A DNA stretch of 64,000 bases from JBJXFE01 sp046153875 (GTDB taxonomy: Bacteria; Planctomycetota; Phycisphaerae; Phycisphaerales; UBA1924), in the NCBI GenBank assembly GCA_046153875.1, contig JBJXFE010000031.1, positions 180,243 to 244,242 of the forward strand, read 5' to 3'. Below the pieces are notes generated by a model. It made no database searches and was not told the origin of the DNA. It worked only from the letters and a program-made list of their open reading frames with translations. The first letter of the stretch is position 1, and each line of letters starts with the position of its first letter. This document shows positions 1 through 7,323 of this stretch, one piece after another. The position numbers were made by a program, and so were the translations under genes.

Positions 1-2447
1 CAGCGCGATTCGAAGTCGAGCTTGAGCCCGGAATGCGACCAGCGGACGTCGCCGTGAGCGTCGAGACCCAGTGGATCGGGTGCGGTGAAGACGAGGAATA
101 CGAGGAACGTTTCCCGAACTTTGACTCGCAGAGCCAATCGGTGCTGGTGTGGATCGGCCCTGATGAACGCCCGACGGCCTCGGTCACGTTTCCATCGATC
201 CTCCCGTGGTCGCCCGAGTGGCCGCAGCGCGTCTCCGCGCGGGTTCGCGTCGGGCGGCACGACGGGGTGCGCTGGTACCCGAGTGACGACGCCGAAGTCC
301 GCTTCGGCTTCCGCACCGTCACCACCGGCGGCCCGAACAACCGCTCCATCCTGCTCAACGGCAACCCGATCCAGGTCCGCGGCGTGCTCCACTGGGGGCA
401 CGAGCCGCGTCACATCGCGCCCGCGCCCCCGCCCGAGCAGGTCCGCGCCGAGTTCACGCGCCTCAAGGAGATGGGCTTCAACTGCGTCTGCCTGTGCATG
501 TGGTACGCGCCGGAGCACTACTACGACATCGCCGACGAGATGGGGATGCTGATCTGGCAGGAGCACCCGGTCTGGAAGAGCCGGATGGAGGCGGAGCTGC
601 TGCCGGAGTATCGGCGGCTCTTCGACGGGTTCTTCCGACGGGACCGGCGGCATCCGAGCGTGGTCATCGTCAGCGGGTCGTGCGAGCACGAGCGGATCCA
701 CCCTGAGCTGGCCGCGTGGTGGTGGAAGCGGGCCAAAGAGGAACTGCCCGATCGCCTTGTGCAGGTGCAGACGGCGTTTACGTCGTGGGTGAACCCCGCG
801 CAGACCGACCTGCACGACGAGCACGTCTACGAGAGCAGCGGGCGATGGGTGAAGTTCCTCGAGGACCTTCAACTCGCCCTCGCGGAACTGCCGCCCAAGC
901 CGTTCGTCATGGGCGAGACGATCATCGGCACGGCGTGGGCGGGAGAAGAAAGCGAACAGCGAACAGCGAACAGCGAACAGGAGAAAGCGCAAAGCGCAAA
1001 GCGCAAACCGCAAAGTCCCCGTTCGGAGGGTTCTGGCCAGTTGCCAGTTGCCAGTTGCCAGTTGCCCGTTCCCCCTCCTGCCTGGTGGACCCCAAAAGGT
1101 CTCGACGAGTGCCGCGCGTTCGAGCGGGGCGTGATCGAGCGGTACGGCGGCGCGGCGCTGGAACGTTTCAAGCGGCACGCCCACGGCAACAACCTGCTGC
1201 ACCGCAAATTCCAGTCCGAGATCTTCCGGTCGTACTCGAATCACGCGGGATGGGTGATGAACCAGATCCGCGACGTGCCGGTCGGCCGGCTGGGGTTCAT
1301 GGATGAACGGGACCGGTGGCGGTTCGAGCCGGGCGAGACGCTGCCTTGGCTGTGCGACCGCCCGATCCTGCTCAAGACCCCGGATTGGCGGACCGGGTTC
1401 ACCGGCGGCCGCTCGATAGAGTGCGCGGTCGGCGTAGCGAACTTCGCAGCGGGGGCTTTCGCGGGCGCGATCGAGTTGCATGTCGGCGGCCCTACACCTG
1501 CTCGTGGCACAGGCGTCCGGCCTGCGCCTATCGCTTCTACATCCCCTTCTTCTTCTTTCCTCAGCCCGGGCATCGAATGCGCCCCCGGCGACGTTCGGTT
1601 CGTTTCCGTTCGCTTTGATCTGCCGCGCGTCGATCGGCCGACGCGGTTGAGCGTGCGAGCGTCGACCCCGGGGCTCGTCGCCAATACGTGGGACCTGTGG
1701 GTCCTTCCCGAGCCCGGCGACGCGCCCGAGGGCGTGGTCCGGCTCGACGGAATCCCCTTCGACGCCCGCGACCACGAGCTGGATTTCGAGGAGCGGGCCT
1801 ACAGCAGCGGCTGGGGCCTGAAAGTCCGCACGTGGCGGCCGGTGCTGCCGCACCCGGAGGGCGTGCTGTTCCGGTGCCCGCTGTGGAGGTTCGACGCGCC
1901 GATGCCGCCGGGCACGCGCGTCGTGGTGACGCACAAGATGACGCGCGGCCTCGTGGAATTCCTGGAGCGCGGCGGGCGCATCGTGTGGCTGGCGGCGGGG
2001 AAGTCGAAAGGCAGCCTACCGACGAAGTTCGTCACGCTCTGGGGGCAGTGCCCGCTGGTCGTGGAGGAGGGCCCGCTCGTCGCGGGCGACGCCGACTGGG
2101 TCGTGGACCTGCTGCACCACGACCTGACGCGCCGGTACACGCGGGCGATCGCGGTGGAGGAGATCACAGCGAACAACGAACAACGAACGGCGAACATGAA
2201 CATCGCCCATCAGGTTGACCCGATCGTGCGCTATGTCTTCACGCACGATCGGGGGGCGCCGAAGCTGATGGACGCGGCGTTCATGACGCGCGTGGGCGAG
2301 GGCCTGCTGATCGCGACCTCGCTCGACCATACCGAGGACGCCGGGCGGCACCTGATGAACCGCTGCCTGCGGTTTCTCACCCGCGACGACGCGCCGTGCC
2401 GCGGGGGGATTGACCCGGCGATCGTCAGTCGCATCGCGGGTGTTTGA
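1..2447 (+). CDS. Glycoside hydrolase family 2 protein, 5' end cut by window edge
   Basis: Probable beta-mannosidase or beta-galactosidase-type glycosidase. The frame is open from base 3, so the ATG at 33 is probably internal and the N-terminus lies outside the window. Seen: an N-terminal sugar-binding/Ig-like region, then the GH2 barrel entry (LLNGNPIQVRGVLHWGHEP, nt 351-407), DEMGMLIWQEHPVW, and a putative acid/base Glu in VSGSCEHE (nt about 670-693), where the usual Asn before Glu is Cys. A nucleophile candidate is the Glu in PFVMGETIIG (nt about 900-930). Three low-complexity repeat segments interrupt the protein in frame (nt 950-1068, 1494-1562, 2169-2196). The gene faces the sugar ABC importer, consistent with oligosaccharide breakdown. 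Substrate cannot be read from the sequence. GH2 membership is fairly sure, activity is not. Confidence 0.8.
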   Translation, partial: ARFEVELEPGMRPADVAVSVETQWIGCGEDEEYEERFPNFDSQSQSVLVWIGPDERPTASVTFPSILPWSPEWPQRVSARVRVGRHDGVRWYPSDDAEVRFGFRTVTTGGPNNRSILLNGNPIQVRGVLHWGHEPRHIAPAPPPEQVRAEFTRLKEMGFNCVCLCMWYAPEHYYDIADEMGMLIWQEHPVWKSRMEAELLPEYRRLFDGFFRRDRRHPSVVIVSGSCEHERIHPELAAWWWKRAKEELPDRLVQVQTAFTSWVNPAQTDLHDEHVYESSGRWVKFLEDLQLALAELPPKPFVMGETIIGTAWAGEESEQRTANSEQEKAQSAKRKPQSPRSEGSGQLPVASCQLPVPPPAWWTPKGLDECRAFERGVIERYGGAALERFKRHAHGNNLLHRKFQSEIFRSYSNHAGWVMNQIRDVPVGRLGFMDERDRWRFEPGETLPWLCDRPILLKTPDWRTGFTGGRSIECAVGVANFAAGAFAGAIELHVGGPTPARGTGVRPAPIASTSPSSSFLSPGIECAPGDVRFVSVRFDLPRVDRPTRLSVRASTPGLVANTWDLWVLPEPGDAPEGVVRLDGIPFDARDHELDFEERAYSSGWGLKVRTWRPVLPHPEGVLFRCPLWRFDAPMPPGTRVVVTHKMTRGLVEFLERGGRIVWLAAGKSKGSLPTKFVTLWGQCPLVVEEGPLVAGDADWVVDLLHHDLTRRYTRAIAVEEITANNEQRTANMNIAHQVDPIVRYVFTHDRGAPKLMDAAFMTRVGEGLLIATSLDHTEDAGRHLMNRCLRFLTRDDAPCRGGIDPAIVSRIAGV
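952..1068. repeat. Three heptamer arrays inside the GH2 gene
   Basis: Four perfect GCGAACA copies (952-979), then AAAGCGC copies (984-1015, last degenerate), then TTGCCAG copies (1034-1068). All have period 7 and the whole block keeps the GH2 frame, coding a Gln/Ser/Lys-rich linker between GTAWAGEE and WWTPKGLDE. Confidence 0.9.
1494..1562. repeat. Palindromic dispersed repeat in the GH2 gene (copy 1)
   Basis: The core at 1506-1528 pairs GGCACAGGCG with GGCCTGCGCC around a 3-nt loop (8 of 10 pairs), followed by a pyrimidine-rich TTCTTCTTC tract. The same element, inverted, occurs at 2956-3014, and a decayed copy at 6096-6131. It is translated in frame as a Pro/Ser-rich insert. Confidence 0.85.
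2169..2196. repeat. Heptamer array in the GH2 gene
   Basis: Four period-7 units: GCGAACA, ACGAACA, ACGAACG, GCGAACA. They match the unit of the array at 952-979 and are read in frame as TANNEQRTAN. Confidence 0.85.
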
Positions 2448-2455
2448 TCCTCCCG

Positions 2456-4180
2456 TCAGCGCGAGCGTGCCATCAGTTCGTGGATCCGTCCAACCACTCC
2501 GTCCAGCGCCGCCTGCGCCGTCACCGTCGCGTGCGGCTTGAGGTACTCCTGCAGCATCTTCTGCAGTTCGTCGTACAGGTCCCCCAGCAGCGGGTGCGAG
2601 ATCAGGAACCCCGGCGGCTCGCCCGTCTCCGCGTGCGGCGTCACGGCGTAGAGCAGCCACGCGGCACGCGACTCGAACCGCTGCGGCGGCATCGGCGGCA
2701 CCTCGAAGCCGCGTGATGGGTCGGCCGCATCGATCGGCACGCCGCGGGTCGAGCGGAACGCGGGCGAGTTCAGCACCGACAGGTTCGCCGGGGGCGCGAC
2801 GCGGAGTGTGTCCCAGTATGCCGCGGCCTGCTCGTCCTGCACAAGCCAGCGGAGCATCTCCCATGCCTGGTCTTTGTGCTTCGCGCGGCTGGAAACCGCC
2901 CAGAGGACGGCCCCGCACGCGACGGCGGGGCGGCCGGGGGACTCAGGAGAGGACGTAGAGGGGGTAGGCACAGGCGGGACGCCTGTGCCACGAGATGGGG
3001 TAGAAGAAGAAGCTGACGAGCGCGGTCCGCGGGGCAGCGGCGCGACGGCGTAATCAAGGCCCGGCGCGGTCAGGTCCAGATTCGGCACACGCCACGAGCC
3101 GTCGAGCATCATGGCGGTGCGCCCGGCCGCGAATCGCGCGTCGGCGCCCACCCCGTCGCGGTACTCTCCAAGCGACGGGTCGAACGAGCGGTCCTCGCGC
3201 TGCATCGCGCGCAGGAACTCCAGCGCCCGCACGCCCGCGGGCGAGTTGACGGTGCAGACCGAGCCGTCCGCGTTGAACGCCTCTCCGCCGGCCTGGTGGA
3301 GCAGCGTGAGGAACGGCCACGCCCAGACGGCGAAGTCGAGCCCCGCGCGGGTGATCCGGCCGTTCACTGGATCGTTGTTCTCAAAGCGAGTCAGCTTCTT
3401 CGCGGCGGCGCGCAGGTCCTCCCACGTCCATTCGCGCCCGTTCGCCCCCCACACCGGCGGGTACTCGACCGGGTCGTGCGGAAACTCGCGGTTGTGCTCG
3501 TCGAAGATCGCGCGGTTATAGAAAAGCCCGTACTGCGAACCGTCTTCCGGCAGGGCGTAGATCTCGCCGTCGATGGTCAGCAGCTCCATCACCTCGGGCG
3601 GGAACTTCGCGAGTTGCTCCGCGGAGAGCCCGCGCCCCCCCGCCGCGTCGCGGATGTACGGCGTCAGCGGCTCGAGCATCCCCCGCCGGACGAAGTCGCG
3701 GTACCACGTGAGTTCCAGCCGCATGACTTCGACGCCGTCGCCGCGGGCGAACCACGCGTTGTACTTGGTGCGGATGTCGGCGAAGCGTCCATAGTCCACG
3801 CGGACTCCGGCGTTGGCCGCTTCCCACCCGCGGGCGTACACATCCTCGAAGAGCCGGTCCTCGAACGGCATGCCCCAGACGGCCATGCGGGCCGGCGTGC
3901 GCCCCGTCAGCGCGTCGGGGCTTGGCCAGGCGAGGACGGCGAGCGTGCCGAGCGCAACCATGACCACCAACAGGTTCGTGGACCGAGCCAGGGCGAACGC
4001 GGAGTGTGCCGAGGGCGCGGAGGCAACGCGGAGAGGACCTGGCATGTGGTCACACCCGTTGCGGTCAGAAACCGAAGCGGGCGTGTCAGTTGTGACGACC
4101 TCGTGACTCGCCCCGCATGGCTCTCCGCGACCCTCCGCGCCCCCCGCGACCTCCGCGTTCTCTTGGGATCGGTGGCTCAT
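2456..4180 (-). CDS. Sugar ABC transporter substrate-binding protein (family 1)
   Basis: Periplasmic sugar-binding component of an ABC importer. Seen: a hydrophobic export segment (LLVVMVALGTLAVLAW), then a typical family-1 solute-binding body with WYRDFVRRGMLEPLTPYI, YALPEDGSQYGLFYN, GVRALEFL and a late QAWEMLRWLVQDEQAAAYW. The ATG at 4180 overlaps the stop of the permease gene (ATGA), but the first ~45 codons are made of a repeat arm. An internal ATG at 4045 or one nearer the signal peptide is an equally plausible original start. A second repeat (2956-3014) inserts a Ser/Pro-rich segment in frame near residue 400. The binding-protein gene is last in the set, after the two permeases. No ATPase gene is nearby, so a shared one elsewhere is likely. 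Ligand unknown. Confidence 0.85.
   Translation of the reverse strand: MSHRSQENAEVAGGAEGRGEPCGASHEVVTTDTPASVSDRNGCDHMPGPLRVASAPSAHSAFALARSTNLLVVMVALGTLAVLAWPSPDALTGRTPARMAVWGMPFEDRLFEDVYARGWEAANAGVRVDYGRFADIRTKYNAWFARGDGVEVMRLELTWYRDFVRRGMLEPLTPYIRDAAGGRGLSAEQLAKFPPEVMELLTIDGEIYALPEDGSQYGLFYNRAIFDEHNREFPHDPVEYPPVWGANGREWTWEDLRAAAKKLTRFENNDPVNGRITRAGLDFAVWAWPFLTLLHQAGGEAFNADGSVCTVNSPAGVRALEFLRAMQREDRSFDPSLGEYRDGVGADARFAAGRTAMMLDGSWRVPNLDLTAPGLDYAVAPLPRGPRSSASSSTPSRGTGVPPVPTPSTSSPESPGRPAVACGAVLWAVSSRAKHKDQAWEMLRWLVQDEQAAAYWDTLRVAPPANLSVLNSPAFRSTRGVPIDAADPSRGFEVPPMPPQRFESRAAWLLYAVTPHAETGEPPGFLISHPLLGDLYDELQKMLQEYLKPHATVTAQAALDGVVGRIHELMARSR
2956..3014. repeat. Palindromic dispersed repeat in the binding-protein gene (copy 2)
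   Basis: A perfect 10-bp stem, GGCACAGGCG (2967-2976) and CGCCTGTGCC (2980-2989), with a 3-nt loop, followed by GTAGAAGAAGAAG. This is the reverse complement of the element at 1494-1562, including the flanking polypyrimidine/purine tract. It is translated in frame. Confidence 0.88.
3997..4167. repeat. Inverted repeat pair at the permease/binding-protein junction
   Basis: The left arm (3997-4037) has CGCGGAG-type units. The right arm (4124-4167) is its imperfect reverse complement, about 85 nt apart. Both arms lie in the predicted N-terminal coding region of the binding protein, just past the ATGA overlap with the permease gene. Confidence 0.8.
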
Positions 4181-5016
4181 TCCTTGACCCCCGACATGGT
4201 CACCCCGCGCACGAAGGCCCGCTGGAACACCAAGAACACGACGACCAGCGGCAGCGTCAGGATCGTCGCCGCGGCCATCCGCACCGGCCAGCTCTGCACA
4301 TACATCCCGCTGGCCAGCTCCGAGACCGCCAGCGGCAGGGTCTTCATCGCGTCGCTGTCCACCACGATCAGGGGCCAGAAGAACGAGTTCCACGAGTTGA
4401 CGAACGTGACGATCCCCAGGGCCGCGATCCCCGGCCACGCGGCGGGCACGGCCACGTGCCGGAAGAGGTCCAGGTCGCTCATGCCGTCCATGCGCCCGGC
4501 CTCGAGCAGCGAATCCGGCACCGCCGCGATCGCCTGGCGCATGTACACGATCCCGAACCCGCTGGCGAGGAACGGCACGACCAGGGCCTGGATGTTGTTG
4601 ATGAACCCGAGGCGCGCGCACACGAGGTACGCGAAGATGAAGAACACCGTGGACGGCAGCATCATCGTGGCCACGCACGCCCCCAGCGCGACGGACCGCC
4701 CGCGGAAGCGCATCTTGGCCAGCGCGTACCCGGCCAGCGCGTTGTGCGCGCCCGCGATCAGCGTGGTGACCGCCGCCACGATGAAACTGTTGAGGTAGTA
4801 CCGGTCAAGGTTCGCGGCCCGCACCGCCTCGGCGTAGTTCGACCACCGCCACGACGACGGCAGGAGCGAAGCCCCGCCCGCCAGCGCCTCCGCGTCGCTC
4901 TTGAGCGACGTCCCGACCATCCACAGGAACGGCAGAAGCATCGTCAGCGCGCCCGCGTACACCGCGCCGTGAGCCGCGAGGCGGAGCGCGAGCGAGGGCG
5001 TGCGCGCGGTCGTCAT
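4177..5016 (-). CDS. Carbohydrate ABC transporter permease (MalG-like)
   Basis: Inner-membrane permease of a sugar importer (279 aa, normal length). Seen: six hydrophobic helices and the cytoplasmic EAA loop (LLEAGRMDGMSDLDLF) that docks on the ATPase. It ends in SGVKE, and its TGA overlaps the ATG of the binding-protein gene by the ATGA motif, implying translational coupling. The partner permease lies upstream across a 145-nt gap holding a long inverted repeat. MalG-type rather than MalF-type because of its short N-terminus and its C-terminal position in the pair. Transported sugar unknown. Confidence 0.92.
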   Translation of the reverse strand: MTTARTPSLALRLAAHGAVYAGALTMLLPFLWMVGTSLKSDAEALAGGASLLPSSWRWSNYAEAVRAANLDRYYLNSFIVAAVTTLIAGAHNALAGYALAKMRFRGRSVALGACVATMMLPSTVFFIFAYLVCARLGFINNIQALVVPFLASGFGIVYMRQAIAAVPDSLLEAGRMDGMSDLDLFRHVAVPAAWPGIAALGIVTFVNSWNSFFWPLIVVDSDAMKTLPLAVSELASGMYVQSWPVRMAAATILTLPLVVVFLVFQRAFVRGVTMSGVKE

Positions 5017-5045
5017 CGGCTCTCCCTCGCGCCGCGGCTGAGGAA

Positions 5046-5158
5046 GGCAACCACAGAGGTCACAGAGAACACAGAGATTGGACCGGGGCGTCGGCCGGGC
5101 GGGCTCGCGCGCGCCGCTTCAGCCTCTCCTCTGTGTGCTCTGTGTTCTCTGTGGTTGC
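5046..5158. repeat. Long inverted repeat between the two permease genes
   Basis: The left arm (5046-5077) carries CACAGAGGT/CACAGAGAA/CACAGAG units, period 9. The right arm (5129-5158) is its near-perfect reverse complement (CTCTGTG units), with a loop of about 50 nt. Transcribed with the operon, it could fold into a stem of about 30 bp. It fills most of the intergenic space. Confidence 0.9.
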
Positions 5159-5161
5159 AAC

Positions 5162-6079
5162 TCATGCGGACCTGCTCCTCCGCATCAGAATGAGTTGCCC
5201 CGCCGTGGCCAGCACCGTCAGTCCGAAGATCACCACGCCGATCGCGGCCGCGTAGCCGAGGCGGCTCTGCTGAAACTCGCGGTAGACGTAGAGATTCAGG
5301 ACGTTGGTCGCGTTGGTCTCCGCGCCGGCCGTGGTCGCCCACACGATGTCGAAGACCTGCAGAGCCCCGATCACGCCGGTGACGAGCAGGAACGCCGTCA
5401 TCGGGCGGACCTGCGGCCACGTTACGCGCCGGAGCACCTGCCAGCGGCTCGCCCCGTCCACCTCCGCGGCCTCATACAACGATTCGTTCGCAGAGGCGAG
5501 CGCGGCCAGGTACAGCACCATGCAGAACCCGACGCCGCGCCAGACCTGCACGCCGATGATCGAGAGCAGCGGCCAGGTGAGCCACGGCGCCACGGTCCAC
5601 GCCCCGTCGCCCGAGCCGAAGCTGAGCACCGCGCCGCCGCGGAGGAAGTCGGGTGGGTCGAGGCCGACGGAGCGGATCATCGCGGGGAGCAGCCCGCCGT
5701 CGCGGTCCAGCACCCAGCGCCACGCGAACCCGAGCGCGACGATCGAGATGATCGTGGGCAGGAAGAGCATCGTGCGCACGGCCGCACGCCCCCGAAACCA
5801 CCGGGCGTGCGCGGCGACGGCGAGCAGGAACCCCAGGGCGGTCGTCAGCGGGACCGTGAAAGCGACGAAGACCAGCGTGTTGACGAGGGCGGCGCTGAAC
5901 CGCTCGTCCTTGGCGAGGTTCGTGAAGTTCTCCCCACCAACGAAACCCGGCAAGCCCGACCCGTCCCAACGGAACAGCGAGAGCGCCAGCCCCGCGACCG
6001 TCGGCAGCAGCACGAACGCGCCGAGCACCGCCATCGGGAACGCGAGGAACAGATAGGGGTTTGCCCGGCCGCGCACCAA
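5162..6079 (-). CDS. Carbohydrate ABC transporter permease (MalF-like)
   Basis: Inner-membrane permease of the sugar importer (about 305 aa). Seen: N-terminal helix in NPYLFLAFPMAVLGAFVLLP, further hydrophobic helices, and the EAA loop YEAAEVDGASRWQVLRR. The frame's first possible start is TTG at 6079, and the next codon is GTG (6076), which is also plausible. No ATG sits at this position. It is the first gene of the importer set. The upstream 148 nt to the divergent phosphatase-like lipoprotein gene contains a decayed palindromic repeat. Confidence 0.9.
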   Translation of the reverse strand: MVRGRANPYLFLAFPMAVLGAFVLLPTVAGLALSLFRWDGSGLPGFVGGENFTNLAKDERFSAALVNTLVFVAFTVPLTTALGFLLAVAAHARWFRGRAAVRTMLFLPTIISIVALGFAWRWVLDRDGGLLPAMIRSVGLDPPDFLRGGAVLSFGSGDGAWTVAPWLTWPLLSIIGVQVWRGVGFCMVLYLAALASANESLYEAAEVDGASRWQVLRRVTWPQVRPMTAFLLVTGVIGALQVFDIVWATTAGAETNATNVLNLYVYREFQQSRLGYAAAIGVVIFGLTVLATAGQLILMRRSRSA

Positions 6080-6095
6080 CGCAGTCTACCGGAGC

Positions 6096-6131
6096 CTGTG
6101 GCACAGGCGTCCCCTGCCCCATCTCCCCTGC
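6096..6131. repeat. Decayed palindromic repeat upstream of the importer (copy 3)
   Basis: It contains GTGGCACAGGCGTCC followed by CCTGCCCCATCTCCCCT, matching the left half of the repeats at 1494 and 2956, with a damaged right half. It lies in the divergent intergenic region. Confidence 0.65.
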
Positions 6132-6227
6132 AACCCGCACGCCCCCGCGCCTGTATCTTTCCGGCGGCGCGCACGCTCCCGGCGCCGGCCGCGTACAGGT
6201 TCAAGCCCCCTCACACGGAGATCATGC

Positions 6228-7193
6228 GTGCCCCGATCGACGTTCCTGGTGTTGTCCGCGGGAACCACCCTCACCGCGGCAGTGGTGGCCGCCTGCTCCG
6301 GCGGCAAGGGCTCCTCTCCGGCCTCGTCCACCCCGCCCCCGGCCGCCGCGGCCAAGGCGCCCGCTCACGACGCAGGGCACACCCTGCACAACCTCATCCC
6401 CGTCACGGACAAGCTGACCAGCGGCAGCGGCCCGTACGACGACGATGCGTTCGACGAGATCAAGGCGATGGGGGTGAAGACGATCATCTCCGTAGACGGG
6501 GCCGCGCCGGACGTGGAAAGGGCTCGCGCCCGCGGCATCCGCTACATCCACCTGCCTGTCGGGTACCACGGCATCAGCGCCGAGCGGCAGCGCGAGCTCG
6601 CCAAGGCCGTCAAAGAGTCCGACGGACCGATCTACCTGCACTGCCACCACGGCAAGCACCGCGGGCCCGCGGCCGCCGCGTCCGCCGCCGTGCTGCTCGG
6701 CGATATGACGCCCGAGGAAGGCGTCGCGTTCCTGAAGAAGGCGGGGACCGCGCCGACCTACCCCGGCCTCTACCGGTGCGTGCAGGGCGGGTCCGAGATC
6801 GACCCCGCTTCGCTCGCCGCGATGCCCGTGACGTTCGTCGAGATCGCCCCCACACCCGCGTACGTCCAGGCGATGGCCGAAACGCAGGATCGGTACGACC
6901 ACCTCGTCGAGATCAGGGACGCGGGGTGGAAGGCCCCCGCCGATCACCCGGACCTGGTCCCGCTGGCCGAGGCGGGCCGGCTGGAGAACCTGATGCGGGC
7001 GCTGGTGAACAACCCGGAAGTCACGAGGCACCCGCCGGATTTCGGCGAGCTGATGCGCGCGTCGGCCGCGCGGTGCCGGGAGTTCGAGGATGCGCTGTCG
7101 GCGAAGGCCCCGGCGGACCAGCTCGCGGCGAAGCTCAAAGCGATCAACGACTCGTGCAAGGCGTGCCACGTGAAGTATCGGGACGTGAAGTAA
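6228..7193 (+). CDS. Lipoprotein: tyrosine-phosphatase-like domain with C-terminal c-type haem motif
   Basis: 321 aa. Seen: a lipoprotein signal with lipobox ending at Cys23 (VVAACSGG); a Ser/Pro/Ala linker; a dual-specificity/tyrosine phosphatase-like domain (about residues 55-180) with the CX5R loop HCHHGKHRG (Cys139, Arg145) and an upstream Asp-rich turn; then a helical C-terminal region (about 245-321) ending in CKACH (310-314). A four-helix segment closing in CXXCH is typical of cytochrome c'/c556. Inference: a periplasmic membrane-anchored protein joining a phosphatase-like fold to a haem sensor or electron carrier. An SD is not obvious and the ATG at 6228 is preceded by GATC. Divergent from the sugar importer. 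Activity of either domain is unproven. Confidence 0.8.
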   Translation: MPRSTFLVLSAGTTLTAAVVAACSGGKGSSPASSTPPPAAAAKAPAHDAGHTLHNLIPVTDKLTSGSGPYDDDAFDEIKAMGVKTIISVDGAAPDVERARARGIRYIHLPVGYHGISAERQRELAKAVKESDGPIYLHCHHGKHRGPAAAASAAVLLGDMTPEEGVAFLKKAGTAPTYPGLYRCVQGGSEIDPASLAAMPVTFVEIAPTPAYVQAMAETQDRYDHLVEIRDAGWKAPADHPDLVPLAEAGRLENLMRALVNNPEVTRHPPDFGELMRASAARCREFEDALSAKAPADQLAAKLKAINDSCKACHVKYRDVK

Positions 7194-7323
7194 GCCCGTC
7201 GCGCCGCACGCCTTCGCCTCTTCGTCCCTTCCGCTGGAAGCACCCGGTCTCGCGGCATTGACGGCTCGCTCAAAGCTGGGACACTGCGGTTTCTTGCTTC
7301 CTCCATTCCGGAAGGACTTGCAC

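Noticed and set aside
952..1068. Possible CRISPR array
   Set aside because: Units are 7 bp with no spacers, unlike a 24-47 bp repeat with unique spacers, and no cas genes are present.
3296..4798. A 500-residue frame over the ABC importer
   Set aside because: Shadow of the binding-protein and permease genes.
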